Positions 1-9,647 of a stretch of DNA of 64,000 nucleotides are shown piece after piece. The stretch lies in the NCBI RefSeq assembly GCF_023206395.1, contig NZ_CP066150.1:558001-622000 (forward strand), read 5' to 3'. This DNA comes from Vibrio sp. ED004 (GTDB lineage Bacteria > Pseudomonadota > Gammaproteobacteria > Enterobacterales > Vibrionaceae). Numbering within the stretch: position 1 is the first letter of the stretch; every line of letters begins with the position of its first letter. A program made the position numbers and the translations under genes. The notes under the pieces were generated by a model. That model saw only the letters and a list, made by a program, of their open reading frames with translations. It was not told the origin of the DNA and searched no databases.

Positions 1-798
1 AGCTTATCGGTGAGTTATCAGTTGACGGACTCGTTAAATACATACCTTTCTTACAATCACGGCTTTAGAGCTCCGGGTTATGACAAAATTTATGGTTACC
101 AGAACCATGATTTTGTCCCAATCACCCCATTTGCCATTGTGCCGAATATGGATCTAGAGGCCGAAACCAGTGATTCGTTCGAATTAGGCAGTAAGTTTGA
201 TAATGGACAAACGCAGCTTTACGCGGCCGTTTTCTATCAAAAGTTTGATAATTTTATCGACGTTAAACAGATCACGTTTGTGCCGGACTCAAATACAGGT
301 AACTACTACAAGCAGTATCAAAATGTGAATGGAGTCGAGACGTATGGCATTGAGGCTTCAATTGCGCATCGTTTAAGCGAGTTTTGGAGTGTAAGTACCA
401 AGGTTGGTTACGTTGATGGAGAAGACGAGGATGGAGAAAAAGTTCGTACACTCACACCTTGGGAAGGTAATGCTGAGATAGCTTATGACAACAACGCTAT
501 CTCTGCTTATGCGCAGGTCAATTGGGCACAAGCTATGGATAACGTACCTCAATGTGAAGATGACTTAGGTATCGTTACTGATTGTGCGATGACCGCTGGC
601 TGGGCGAGTGTCGACTTAGGTTTGAGTTACTCTTGGAACTTTGGCTTGGATGTTAGCGCCAATGTGATCAACCTATTTGATAAAGAATACATCCGATACC
701 AAGATGTTGCGGGTATTGCGGGTATTGCGGACAGCAATAAACTTTACTCTACAGAGCCTGGTCGTTACTTCACTGTTAACGCCAAGTATGAGTTTTAA
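1..798 (+). CDS. TonB-dependent outer-membrane receptor, C-terminal part (5' end outside window)
   Basis: The frame is open from the first base, so this is the C-terminal ~265 residues of a longer protein. The sequence shows alternating amphipathic beta strands and ends in Tyr-Glu-Phe, the terminal aromatic typical of outer-membrane barrels. A late segment with NLFDKEY followed by a short loop resembles the last strands of heme/hemoglobin-type TonB receptors, but the plug and TonB box are not visible, so the ligand is inferred only. Such receptors import ligands across the outer membrane using TonB energy. The next gene starts 9 bases downstream behind a strong ribosome site, so the receptor is probably co-transcribed with the protease and two DUF1566 proteins. 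A small in-frame repeat (Gly-Ile-Ala twice) lies near residue 240. Confidence 0.85.
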   Translation, partial: SLSVSYQLTDSLNTYLSYNHGFRAPGYDKIYGYQNHDFVPITPFAIVPNMDLEAETSDSFELGSKFDNGQTQLYAAVFYQKFDNFIDVKQITFVPDSNTGNYYKQYQNVNGVETYGIEASIAHRLSEFWSVSTKVGYVDGEDEDGEKVRTLTPWEGNAEIAYDNNAISAYAQVNWAQAMDNVPQCEDDLGIVTDCAMTAGWASVDLGLSYSWNFGLDVSANVINLFDKEYIRYQDVAGIAGIADSNKLYSTEPGRYFTVNAKYEF

Positions 799-807
799 GG
801 AGGACAT

Positions 808-3135
808 ATGAAGAAGAGTTCTCTTTATCTCGCTTTGTGCCTAGCTTCTGCAATAAGCAGTGCCGCTGAGTGGGATTACCCAATTGGCAGCACCGTTGTG
901 ACAACGCAACAAGAAGCTAAGGCTTATTTGGAAAATGCTTATCCTGAGGTTGGTACGCTAAGGTTTCGCTATGAAACACAGTCTAAATTGGGGAACCACT
1001 ACAATTTCGATGTATTGATCGAAGGTGATTATCAACAACAGAAGTCTATGGTTCTTTCCACGAATACTGACCAACAGGTGTTACGTGTTTTCAGAAGCTT
1101 AGAAAATACCGTGTTACTCAACGGAAATCCGACAACGGCTGCTGAGTTAGAAGCGCCTCGTTTATTAGAAGCAGAACGTCCGCCGAGCTTAAGCAGTGGG
1201 CAAGTTGTTTCGACTCATGTGAACGTGTTCAGTCCAGATTTGAGAACTATGGATAGGTCTGCGCCACCAGAAACGCTATTAACGGATGTGAGCCAGTATC
1301 CGAACTCTCCGAGCTATGTCCAAACGGATGTGGAGGTGTTGAACCATAGTGATGGAATCTACCTTACCAATGATCGTGTCTCTCAGGTTGATGCAGCTGC
1401 CTTATACTCGATTGACCCTGACTCGGGTGCTGTAACGAACCGTGATGCTTCAAATTTCCTTGCAGCTGAAGGTGTCACTAAGTTTACTGACCTGGCTGAT
1501 TTACAAAATGTAGATTGGCAAGACACGCGATTCCCACAGTTGATGGTTTTTGCTCACCTTGATCAGTCTTTGCGTTATATCAGTAGCTTGGGCTTTGATG
1601 TGTTTGATGCACCTCTTGAGTTCGACGGTAGAGGACTATCTGCAGATAACTCGACTTACTACTACGGCCCTAAAGCAACTCTGTTTGGTGTCGGTGGTGG
1701 TTCTCCAGATGCATTAGACGGCGATGTGATTCTACATGAGCTTGGGCATGGGATTCATTATCACATAGTAAAAGATTGGGCTTATGGTCATACCGGTGCA
1801 ATCGGTGAAGGTTTTGGTGATTACTGGGCGGGTAGCTTTAGCTTTCGTACTCAATATGAAAATGCACAAACTCGTGGACAAGAGTTCGAGATTGATACCG
1901 TCTTTAATTGGGATGGCTACTTTGGCGTAAGAAATACCACTCGCAGCCTTTGGAACCAAAGAGCACGGTACTTTAGACAAGCGGAATATCGCCCCCATGA
2001 AAGTGTTGCGGGTGAGCTAGGTGATGAGCTTTGGTCAACGCCGTTGTTCCAAGCTCTGAAAGCCGCGGTTGAACAGTATGGTGAGCTCGCTTTTAAAGAG
2101 TTCGATTCAATCATACTTGAGTCTATGTACGGGCTCGGTCGAGGGATGAAAATGCATGATCTAGCTGAGAGCACGCTGTTTGTGGCTCAACAGCTCTATC
2201 CTAATCGAGATTATGCTGAAATATTGAAGCAAAAGTTTGATATGCATGGACTGATCATCGAACCATTTAAAGTAGAGGTCCCTGATCATTATGTTGATCC
2301 AAAGAAGCCGCTGACCATTGAGTTGTACCCGACGTTAAGACAGGCTCAAGTCGATGGCGAAATCAATATTTCAGAACTGGTGAAGTCGTTTGTTACTCCT
2401 CCGGTTAACCAACTAACGATCGAAGCGACACTTCCTACAGGCGAGGTGTGTGGTTCTTCTGTCACCATGAATACGAATGTCGATTATCGATACAGCGACA
2501 CCCTCAAATCACAAAAGTGGCAGCATGATTTGCCCTTTGTATATGGCTTGCCTGTACTCGAATCCGATATCAAAGAGTTGGATAGCTATCTTCCCGATAG
2601 CCGATTTAGCTCGACTAATCAGCCGATCGTTGGCTTTAAAACATTCAATTTCACACTAAGTGGAACGGATCAGATCGCAGACGAAAATTTCGGTATGTAT
2701 TTAGAAATCGAGCATCCTCGTTTAAGCGACTTAGTGGTAACTCTGATTTCACCAAAGGGAACTCGAGTTGATTTACTTAACCATAAGTCGACACGCTTTT
2801 CTGGCTTTGAGGGCTACTTCACACTCAAGCATGACTCGGTTCTTGATTCGTTTAAAGGTGAGCCTATTAATGGGGCTTGGCGTTTAGAAATTGCCGATTA
2901 TGTAAATGGTGAAACTGGGAGCTTAAAGCGTTGGGGTCTCGGTACTATTTCGAAATACGAATGTGGAGAAACGACGACTTCACCTCAAGAACCAATAGCT
3001 ACCAATAGCTCTTCTGGTGGCTCAACTTCACCTATCTTGATTCTATTTATGTCCTTGCTCGCGTTAGGCAGGTCATTTGCTACACGTTACTTGCCTCAAA
3101 TGGCAGGGCTCTTTAAAAACAAAACAAGAAGATAA
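808..3135 (+). CDS. Secreted zinc metallopeptidase (gluzincin type) with P-domain and GlyGly-CTERM-like tail
   Basis: This 775-residue protein starts at an ATG behind a textbook AAGGAGG. It begins with a signal peptide (residues ~1-20, ending Ser-Ala-Ala). A zinc motif HELGH lies at residues 310-314. About 20 residues later GEGFGDYW supplies a likely third ligand (Glu334), the arrangement of M4/M36 gluzincins. Residues ~609-718 form a proprotein-convertase P-domain, a beta-sandwich common on secreted vibrio proteases. The C-terminus has a Ser/Gly-rich stretch, a hydrophobic helix (~740-757) and a basic end. This resembles a GlyGly-CTERM rhombosortase signal, but the tail after the helix is about 20 residues longer than usual. 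It probably acts at the cell surface or outside the cell. Placement right after a TonB receptor suggests release of a ligand from protein, which is inference. Confidence 0.8.
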   Translation: MKKSSLYLALCLASAISSAAEWDYPIGSTVVTTQQEAKAYLENAYPEVGTLRFRYETQSKLGNHYNFDVLIEGDYQQQKSMVLSTNTDQQVLRVFRSLENTVLLNGNPTTAAELEAPRLLEAERPPSLSSGQVVSTHVNVFSPDLRTMDRSAPPETLLTDVSQYPNSPSYVQTDVEVLNHSDGIYLTNDRVSQVDAAALYSIDPDSGAVTNRDASNFLAAEGVTKFTDLADLQNVDWQDTRFPQLMVFAHLDQSLRYISSLGFDVFDAPLEFDGRGLSADNSTYYYGPKATLFGVGGGSPDALDGDVILHELGHGIHYHIVKDWAYGHTGAIGEGFGDYWAGSFSFRTQYENAQTRGQEFEIDTVFNWDGYFGVRNTTRSLWNQRARYFRQAEYRPHESVAGELGDELWSTPLFQALKAAVEQYGELAFKEFDSIILESMYGLGRGMKMHDLAESTLFVAQQLYPNRDYAEILKQKFDMHGLIIEPFKVEVPDHYVDPKKPLTIELYPTLRQAQVDGEINISELVKSFVTPPVNQLTIEATLPTGEVCGSSVTMNTNVDYRYSDTLKSQKWQHDLPFVYGLPVLESDIKELDSYLPDSRFSSTNQPIVGFKTFNFTLSGTDQIADENFGMYLEIEHPRLSDLVVTLISPKGTRVDLLNHKSTRFSGFEGYFTLKHDSVLDSFKGEPINGAWRLEIADYVNGETGSLKRWGLGTISKYECGETTTSPQEPIATNSSSGGSTSPILILFMSLLALGRSFATRYLPQMAGLFKNKTRR

Positions 3136-3139
3136 CTCT

Positions 3140-4624
3140 ATGAAACCTCAATTGACTATTTTGGCCATCTCTTTGGCCCTAGCTGGCTGTGGTGGTTCGG
3201 GCGGTTCCGATACCTCTGCAACGGTAGCACCAACCTACACAGTTTCAGGTACTGTGACAGCACAGAATGTAGATTTACAAAGTAAGGTCTGTGCAGACAT
3301 CAATCAAAACTACATGTGTGATAGTGGAGAGCCAAGTTCGACGGCTAACGCGAATGGCGAATTTAGTATTACCAGTACTAAGAAGTCGATTTTATCGGTT
3401 CCTTTATTAGCTCAAGTGGATACGGGGATTGCAGCCAATAACACGAGCGGTTCTGCATCTTCTTACGCTTATATTGCAGCTCCCGGTCTTCAAAAAAATA
3501 CGGGAAATGAGATTAATGGTATTAGTTCATTGCTGGCGGGTTATGTTGCAGATGGGCTGACGGTTGCTGAGGCCAACAGCAAATTAAAAGCACAGCTTGC
3601 GAAAAGTGGTATCTCTATTTCTGGTGACATACAAGACGATTTATCTGCGTCTGAGCTCGCGAGTTTGGAGCAAAATATCGTATCAACAATCAAGGCGTTT
3701 AAGCACTCGAATCGTGCATTCATGCTGGCTCAGTTGAGTGCGAAATTTGATAAGAGTGCGGCTGATTATGTAAATGGCGTGCTCACAAATGATGAAGTTA
3801 CCGCTTTTGCTAATTTCTTAGAAGGTGAATTGAAAGCTGCCACAGCATTGAATGATACTGGTGTTCTACGCTATTTCTCAGATATCGATGATACACAAAA
3901 TGTCGCTGAGCCACAGAGTTCATTCCCAGGTCAAGATGTAGAATACGGCTTTGATAAAACAGAGCTGAATAGCAATACGGGCAATGGTTTCCAGTTTGCA
4001 AAGTTAGATTCAAGTGGTCAGGTGCTTGCTGATGATGCTGCACAGTGGTCTTGTGTCCTCGATCAACGCAGTGGCTTGATTTGGGAGTCAAAAACGGATG
4101 ATGAAAACTCTGTTCAATATAAAGATCGGATCTTAGCGCTAGAGTTACCTGGATTAGTAACGCCTTACGATCAGGATGTTGATCTAGCGACGTGTAAAAC
4201 GAAAGGTGATGCGATATGTACCACTCAAGATTACGTTGAGCATATCAACGCAATGAACTTATGCGGTAAGTCAGATTGGCGTTTACCAACGTTCCATGAG
4301 TTCTACAACTTGCTCGACTTCGGTGAAACGGAGATCAACTCAGATGGTGAAGTTTATGGTTTAACTTACAAGTACTTCCCGCATCAAACTCTTGGTATTG
4401 ACTACACAACTTACACTGGTTCGGTGTGGACTCAATCCATTACTTATAGTCAATACACAAATAGCGCTGTCACGGGTGGCTTCTATTATAACGAGATTGG
4501 AAATCAGGGATCAGATAGAAGGGTTGTTGGTTCTATAGAGATCTATTCAGGTGATGTTGATTCTTCAGATAATTATGATTCGTACCAATTCCCAGTTCGT
4601 TTAGTTTCACTACAAGGTAAATAG
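3140..4624 (+). CDS. DUF1566-domain lipoprotein
   Basis: The start is placed at the ATG four bases after the protease stop; the upstream in-frame start would lie inside the protease gene and give no signal peptide. The 494-residue product begins with a lipoprotein signal (lipobox Leu-Ala-Gly-Cys, then Gly/Ser-rich). Residues ~50-65 hold an acidic Cys-rich motif (CADINQNYMCDSGEP) like calcium-binding or carboxypeptidase-regulatory repeats. A helical middle region follows, and the C-terminal third is a DUF1566 (Lcl-type) domain with the hallmark DWRLPTFHEFYNLL. Such domains occur on surface and secreted proteins of marine bacteria; their function is poorly known. The next gene begins two bases after this stop and encodes a second DUF1566 protein. 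Confidence 0.8.
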   Translation: MKPQLTILAISLALAGCGGSGGSDTSATVAPTYTVSGTVTAQNVDLQSKVCADINQNYMCDSGEPSSTANANGEFSITSTKKSILSVPLLAQVDTGIAANNTSGSASSYAYIAAPGLQKNTGNEINGISSLLAGYVADGLTVAEANSKLKAQLAKSGISISGDIQDDLSASELASLEQNIVSTIKAFKHSNRAFMLAQLSAKFDKSAADYVNGVLTNDEVTAFANFLEGELKAATALNDTGVLRYFSDIDDTQNVAEPQSSFPGQDVEYGFDKTELNSNTGNGFQFAKLDSSGQVLADDAAQWSCVLDQRSGLIWESKTDDENSVQYKDRILALELPGLVTPYDQDVDLATCKTKGDAICTTQDYVEHINAMNLCGKSDWRLPTFHEFYNLLDFGETEINSDGEVYGLTYKYFPHQTLGIDYTTYTGSVWTQSITYSQYTNSAVTGGFYYNEIGNQGSDRRVVGSIEIYSGDVDSSDNYDSYQFPVRLVSLQGK

Positions 4625-4626
4625 AT

Positions 4627-5184
4627 ATGAAAAATTTACTCACTATCACTTTAATTGGCCTATTTTCTGCGGGTGCAATGGCACAAGAGTGCAGCTTAGA
4701 TATGGAAAAATCGGCGCCGAGCACGCGTTATGTTGCGAATGATAATGGGACGTTTAGCGATGAACTGACAGGGTTAACTTGGATGCGTTGCCAACTGGGG
4801 AAAAGTTGGGATACAAAGACGTTAGCTTGTAGTGGGCCGGCTGAAACCTATCATTGGCAGAGTGCGCTTGCTATGGTCGAATCAATCAATGATCAGAGTG
4901 GCAGTCATGCGTTACATCAGTTCGGTGGTGAAAAAGAGTGGCGCATGCCAAACATCAAAGAATTAGTGTCATTAAAAGAAGTGGCTTGTCACTCTCCAGC
5001 AATGAGTCACAAGGTGTTTGGTGATACGTTTAACGTTGAAGCTGGAAACTTAGCCGTTTATATATGGAGTTCAACTCCTGCGAGTGATGGTCAAAGCGTG
5101 ATGACGTTTGATTCGATTAATGGTGAGGTTTACCAGTACAACGCTGCGCAATACAAGTTTAGTGTTTTATTAGTTGCAGAGTGA
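4627..5184 (+). CDS. Small secreted DUF1566-domain protein
   Basis: This 185-residue protein has a signal peptide (cleavage likely after Ala-Met-Ala near residue 19) and is essentially one DUF1566 domain: a DELTGLTWMRC opening, EWRMPNIKELVSL in the middle and an IWSST strand near the end. Several Cys residues could form disulfides. It lacks the lipobox and long N-terminal region of its neighbour, so the two are domain paralogues and not simple duplicates. It is the last gene of the receptor-protease-DUF1566 group. Its original terminator is now separated from it by the inserted IS. No enzymatic function can be assigned. Confidence 0.75.
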   Translation: MKNLLTITLIGLFSAGAMAQECSLDMEKSAPSTRYVANDNGTFSDELTGLTWMRCQLGKSWDTKTLACSGPAETYHWQSALAMVESINDQSGSHALHQFGGEKEWRMPNIKELVSLKEVACHSPAMSHKVFGDTFNVEAGNLAVYIWSSTPASDGQSVMTFDSINGEVYQYNAAQYKFSVLLVAE

Positions 5185-5202
5185 TTTAGTTCTTAAGACG
5201 TA

Positions 5203-5210
5203 AATAAAAA
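5203..5210. repeat. 8-bp target-site duplication of IS copy 1 (partner at 6506-6513)
   Basis: AATAAAAA is present directly outside both ends of the element (5203-5210 and 6506-6513). This is a perfect duplication of the 8-bp size usual for ISL3-family insertions. Read on the minus strand it is the T-tract TTTTTATT immediately after the stem of the terminator at 6514-6533. Confidence 0.95.
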
Positions 5211-6505
5211 GGTTCATCGCGGCTTTCCGGGGAAAGCCGCTTTTATCTTCAAGAAGAAGTAGTCTGTATCTCGATATCCATACCCCATTCGCTTGATTAA
5301 CTTTATTTTGTTGTTTATCCCTTCCAATGTGCAGGTGTTGAGCGGATAAGTTGCCGATGCAATAATACCGTGAAGATAAGGCCTCAGTTTTCGTGCAAAC
5401 TCTTTCAATGGCTTAATTCCACTCTCTTGCACTTGTGCCCACCATACCTCCCAGAGCCCCTTAGCATGTGCTTCTGATTTACAGTACCAAAGCTCTTTGA
5501 GTTGTGAGCCGAGTATATAAGTGGCCATCAAGTCCTTATTGATATTCAATATTTCAGTAAGATAGCTATCTTGTCGTGCATTTAAATTACCTCTGTTTTT
5601 CAGCAGTACCCAGCGTGAGCGCTTCACCCATTGCCTCGCTTTTTTATCCTGCTTGAGTTTGTTAGCTTGGTCGACTCTGACTCTATCCATCACCTCACGA
5701 CCGAACTTAGCAACAACATGGAATAAGTCGTAAACGATTTTTGCATTCGGGCAGTGCGCTTGAACTTCAAGGTCAAAAGCCGTATTCATGTCCATTGCGA
5801 CCGCTTCGATATTGTTACCATGCTTGCCTAACTGCTCGAAAAACGGTCGTATGTCCTTGCGGCTACGACCTAACCCTATCCAAATGACTTGGTGAGTCTT
5901 AGCATCAGCGATGACTGTGGCATATCGGTGCCCTTTAAAGATGGCGAACCTCGTCCATGACGAGTTGCCTTAGCCCTTCCCATTTCACTGACGGTACCAC
6001 TTGGCGAAGTCGACGTTTATCTATCTCTTTAATGGTGTGCCAATGAACGCTCGTTAACTGGGAGATATGCTTAATGGGAAGAAGAGGCAGTAGTTGTTCT
6101 ATATAGCTTTTTAGACGCGTCGTTATACGAGCATAAGGCTCTAACCAAGATAGAAACTCTGTTTTTATGCCGCAGTCACGACACTTGATCCTTCGAGTTT
6201 GAACGGAAAGCTCAACAGGAACATTGAACAACATGGCCTCTTTCACATGACGCCATTGATACTCATGGATAGCCTCAGCTTCAAGACCGCAAAGGCATTT
6301 AGCCTCAGAATTAGGTTTAAGAGTTAGTGTAACAAGTGATGCTGTCTGGTGAGACTTTACTATTTTAAAGCCTTCCCAGAATGAAGATAGGAAAGTATGA
6401 TTCGGCATGAAAACGGTAGTTTGTGTATGATTTTTGTTTGGCGACTAAACCATATCACTTACTACCGTTTTTTTGTTTTTAGTTCCCGCTAATCCGCGAT
6501 GAACC
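5211..6505 (-). mobile_element. ISL3-family insertion sequence, copy 1 (defective)
   Basis: The element is 1295 bp. Both ends begin GGTTCATCGCGG when read inwards, then continue as an imperfect inverted repeat of about 20 bp. Perfect 8-bp direct repeats flank it. It is almost identical to the copy at 12444-13737 but one base longer; the extra base is C5952 (plus strand), which shifts the transposase frame. At least one further substitution lies near 5257. It sits between two convergent transcription units (the DUF1566 gene and a chemotaxis receptor), inside the T-tract of the receptor's terminator. Confidence 0.95.
5214..6408 (-). pseudogene. ISL3-family transposase, frameshifted
   Basis: Read from 6408 downward, the N-terminal part (zinc-finger Cys pairs, ~150 residues) matches the open copy at 12541-13734. 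One inserted base near 5952 then puts the ribosome out of frame, ending the product at residue 157. The C-terminal half remains as a separate open stretch from 5795 to 5214 containing the second catalytic Asp region and the Glu region. A programmed frameshift is not expected in this family, which uses one long reading frame. This copy is therefore probably unable to make active transposase by itself, although the other copy could mobilise it because its ends are intact. Confidence 0.9.
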
Positions 6506-6538
6506 AATAAAAAGGCCGTGGTTTTCCACGGCCTTTTA
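6506..6538. terminator. Bidirectional Rho-independent terminator next to IS copy 1
   Basis: An 8-bp stem GGCCGTGG / CCACGGCC (6514-6521 and 6526-6533) closes on a four-base loop. It has an A-run on its left and TTTT on its right, so it can act in both directions. On the minus strand it terminates the chemotaxis receptor gene. Before the IS insertion it would also have served the DUF1566 gene on the plus strand. Confidence 0.85.
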
Positions 6539-6602
6539 GGTTCTGGTATATAGGTCTTAACTTAGATCTTGAAGCTTAAACCTTAAACTTTGAAGCTGAC
6601 AC

Positions 6603-8246
6603 CTAAACCTTAAAATAGTCCAACTGCTGCTTTTGTTGCTCAGCTAGGTTAGATAGCTCGTGGCTTGCTGCTGCAGCTTGAGTGATACCGGTTACGTTCT
6701 GGCTTACCAAGCTGTAGATGTTTGAGATATTACGGTTGATGTCTGACGTTACTTGGCTTTGCTCTTCTGCCGCTGAGGCTACCTGAGTGTTAATCTCCGT
6801 CATGTCTGTTACTGAGTTAGCAATGCCGGAAAGGGCCGCGCTTACTTCCGCTGCCAGTGTTTGGTTGTGCTCTAGCATTGCTAGTGAGCTGCTCATGCTC
6901 TCGTTAGCGTTGCCAGATTGAACCTGCAAACCTTCAATAATGGTTTGGATCTCTTTGGTTGAATCTTGAGTGCGTGCTGCTAGCATTCGAACTTCATCGG
7001 CAACAACCGCGAAACCACGGCCACTTTCACCGGCACGCGCTGCTTCAATTGCTGCATTAAGCGCAAGCAGGTTGGTCTGTTCTGAGATGCTTTGAATCAC
7101 CTCAATAACTTTACCAATTTGCTCTGATTGTTCTTTTAGCGTGCCGACAACGTTCGCTGCTTCGCTCAGTTGAACCGCCATTTGCTCGTTAGCTTGGTTG
7201 CTCTCATTAAACAGGCTCATGCTGTGTGTCGCCATTTCGTCAGCTTGCTTAGACGCCGAATCAGCTTGTACTGCGTTCTCGTTCACGTTTGCAGCTGTGC
7301 TTTCTAACTGGTTTACGGCAGAAGCGACTTGTTCCACTTCTTGCTTCTCTTGGTCTGAGTTAGCGCTTGATTGTGTCATTACTGCCGCCAGTTCTGTAGA
7401 TGCAGAAGCGACTTCGATACTGATTCGAGACAATGAACTTACCGTGTCACGCAGTTGCTCAACGGATTTGTTTACGTCTTGGGCAAGGCGTGAAATCTCG
7501 TTATCACCATACTCTTCCGCTTTAACCAGTAGGTTACCTTTGGCTACTTCACGCATGGTTTCTTGAATATTGCTCAGCGGCTTAACAATGATACCTGCTA
7601 GCGTCCAGCTAATGACTAATGCGATAGAAAGAATCACTAACAGGGCAATGGTCGCCGTACCCAGTGTGCTGGTATGTTGTTGGCCATTGATGTCGACTTC
7701 TTGAATGGCAAGCAGGTTGAGCTTCTTAGAAAGTGTGTTGATTGCTTGCACCATGTCATTACCCGCGTGACGGTATTGATCGATGGCAACTTGGTAGCGA
7801 GCCTCAAAATCAGACGATAGCGCAGTATCGCCATGCTTTGCTTTTAATAGAGGCAGCATAGTGGTTCGAGAAAAGTCGACATAGTGATTCATCGCTTTGC
7901 TCATTGCGGCTACTTCATCTTGCATGCCTGGCACTGTGTCTAATGAATTCAGTAAACGAGTATTCTGGTCACGCTTTTCATTGAGCGTTGCAACCAGTGT
8001 CTTCACATCATCAGCATTGAATAGGCTGTAGATCGCTTTGATGCGCATGCCATAGCTGTTGTCGACGATTTCGCTGAGTTCTTCTTTATGTAGGATGAGT
8101 TGATCGGTTGCTGTTGATACGTCTTTAAAAGCGTTTTCCAGTTTGTCACCACCGATGATGACACCCGTCAAAAGTAATACGACAGAAAAGAGTACTGGAA
8201 TGAGAATTTGTATTTTTATCGATAAGCCACTGAGAAGTTGGCGCAT
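6603..8246 (-). CDS. Methyl-accepting chemotaxis protein
   Basis: The start is set at the ATG at 8246 because AGAGGGA lies just before it; an upstream in-frame start would add 13 residues before the membrane helix. The 547-residue protein has an N-terminal membrane helix (~10-30), a helical periplasmic sensor of ~150 residues, a second membrane helix (~195-220), a HAMP linker, and a cytoplasmic signalling coiled coil. The conserved hairpin tip [20 protein letters not shown] marks the CheA/CheW contact site. The ligand is unknown. Its divergent position next to pstS could hint at phosphate-related sensing, but this is weak inference. Confidence 0.92.
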   Translation of the reverse strand: MRQLLSGLSIKIQILIPVLFSVVLLLTGVIIGGDKLENAFKDVSTATDQLILHKEELSEIVDNSYGMRIKAIYSLFNADDVKTLVATLNEKRDQNTRLLNSLDTVPGMQDEVAAMSKAMNHYVDFSRTTMLPLLKAKHGDTALSSDFEARYQVAIDQYRHAGNDMVQAINTLSKKLNLLAIQEVDINGQQHTSTLGTATIALLVILSIALVISWTLAGIIVKPLSNIQETMREVAKGNLLVKAEEYGDNEISRLAQDVNKSVEQLRDTVSSLSRISIEVASASTELAAVMTQSSANSDQEKQEVEQVASAVNQLESTAANVNENAVQADSASKQADEMATHSMSLFNESNQANEQMAVQLSEAANVVGTLKEQSEQIGKVIEVIQSISEQTNLLALNAAIEAARAGESGRGFAVVADEVRMLAARTQDSTKEIQTIIEGLQVQSGNANESMSSSLAMLEHNQTLAAEVSAALSGIANSVTDMTEINTQVASAAEEQSQVTSDINRNISNIYSLVSQNVTGITQAAAASHELSNLAEQQKQQLDYFKV

Positions 8247-8599
8247 GTATTGTCCCTCTTTGAATAAGTAAATGAGCAGAAGCAATTGTTATTATTGTAA
8301 TTAGCAGGTGATTCTAACTTCTGAGAATGACAATTCAATCAGTAATAGATTCGATTTTGATATATGCGATAGGTATTTGATAAATATTGAGTATTTATTG
8401 TGCAATCAAGGCTTTACCCTTGGTTTAAGTGGGGTATTTAATTCAGATAAGAGGCTGGTAGTCAGTAATGACAAGGGGTGGTGAGATATTAAGCGTTTTG
8501 GTCTGAAGACGTTGCAATTAATATTTTTCGCCTATGAATTCACTCGTTCTATTAGCTCAATGCTATTTAGTAAGGGAAAACCAAGAAAATAAATTGCAG

Positions 8600-8650
8600 T
8601 TGTCATATAGGCTTCAATTTAGTGAAACACAACTGTCACATTCAGATTCT
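8600..8650 (+). promoter_or_regulatory. Possible Pho-box half sites upstream of pstS
   Basis: The 470-base gap between the divergent receptor and pstS holds two matches to the PhoB half-site CTGTCAT: TTGTCAT at 8600-8606 and CTGTCAC at 8633-8639. The second half of each repeat is poor. PhoB control of pst operons is established in enteric bacteria and vibrios, so the location fits. The sequence match alone is modest. The rest of the gap is AT-rich and shows no convincing gene. Confidence 0.4.
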
Positions 8651-8714
8651 AAAGTGGGCACCGTTCAAGCAAAACACAACATTACGGCAATAACGCCACT
8701 AAAGGAAATTTGTG

Positions 8715-9536
8715 ATGAAAAAGACAGTTATCGGTGCAATCGCACTACTAGGCGCTCTAACAGTGAATACAGCTTCAGCTAAAGAAACTATCTCTGTAGT
8801 TGGCTCTAACAGTGCTTCTCCACTGGTTGAAGTTTTTGCAGAAACCTACATGAATAAAGGCGAACCAGTGTTCATCGAAATTCAAGCACCAGGTTCTTCT
8901 GCAGGCATCAAAGCAGCAAAAAATGGAAGTGCTGACCTTGGTATCTCTTCTCGTGACCTAAAAGAAGAAGAGAAAACAGCTGACCTGAAAGAGCTAGTTA
9001 TCGCTCGTGACGGTATCGCAGTTGTTGTTAACCCGAACAACGAAGTATCTGCTCTAACTGCTGAGCAAATCACTTCAATCTACAAAGGCGACATCACTAA
9101 CTGGAAAGATGTTGGCGGTGCTGACAAGCCAATCGTAGCAATCACTCGTGATACTGCATCTGGTACACGTGGTGCATTCGAAGACATCATGAAGCTTAAG
9201 AAGACAATTGGCGATAAGAAAGTATCGGCTATCTCTCAACGTGCACAAGTTGCAAACGGTAACGGCGCACTTAAAGTTTCTGTAGCAAGCAACCCATACG
9301 CTATCGGCTTTATCTCTCTAGGTACAGTTGACGAATCTGTTCAAGCTCTAACTATCGACGGCGCTGCTGCGACTGTAGACAACGTTAAGAACGGTTCTTA
9401 CAAAGTTGCTCGTCCTTTCCTAGTTCTTTACAAAGCAGGCGCTCCAACAGCTGAAACTCAACAATTCCTAGATTGGATGGTTGCAGATGAAGCTCAAGCT
9501 ATCGCTGACAAAAAAGGCTACATCACAGTTAACTAA
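8715..9536 (+). CDS. pstS: Phosphate ABC transporter substrate-binding protein PstS
   Basis: The ATG at 8715 lies behind AAAGGA; a GTG one codon earlier is also possible. The 273-residue product has a clear signal peptide (ending Ala-Ser-Ala). It belongs to the shorter PstS family: SVVGSNSASPL near the N-terminus, then SSAGIKAAKNGSADLGISSR, and later a TRDTASGTRGAFE phosphate-binding segment. It captures inorganic phosphate in the periplasm for PstCAB. The genes for both permeases and the ATPase follow in order. A hairpin directly after the gene may raise PstS output relative to the membrane subunits. Confidence 0.95.
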   Translation: MKKTVIGAIALLGALTVNTASAKETISVVGSNSASPLVEVFAETYMNKGEPVFIEIQAPGSSAGIKAAKNGSADLGISSRDLKEEEKTADLKELVIARDGIAVVVNPNNEVSALTAEQITSIYKGDITNWKDVGGADKPIVAITRDTASGTRGAFEDIMKLKKTIGDKKVSAISQRAQVANGNGALKVSVASNPYAIGFISLGTVDESVQALTIDGAAATVDNVKNGSYKVARPFLVLYKAGAPTAETQQFLDWMVADEAQAIADKKGYITVN

Positions 9537-9562
9537 TCTTAACTGACCAACACTTAATTATT

Positions 9563-9589
9563 GCTCAGCCTAACTTAGGCTGAGCCTTT
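9563..9589 (+). terminator. Hairpin between pstS and pstC (partial terminator or mRNA stabiliser)
   Basis: GCTCAGCCTAA pairs with TTAGGCTGAGC around a very short loop and is followed by CTTTT. It lies inside the operon, 26 bases after pstS. It most likely allows partial read-through or protects the pstS message from 3' decay. Confidence 0.7.
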
Positions 9590-9647
9590 TCTTTCAACTT
9601 TGTCTATTTCGAGCTCTTGTTGAGCCACAAAGTTTGAGATTTTATAT

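Noticed and set aside
5214..5795. Separate 193-residue protein on the minus strand
   Set aside because: It is the C-terminal half of the frameshifted transposase, identical in reading to residues ~205-397 of the open copy except one substitution, and not an independent gene.
8534..8782. 82-codon frame overlapping the pstS start
   Set aside because: It covers the likely Pho-box region and overlaps the pstS signal peptide in another frame; no support as a gene.
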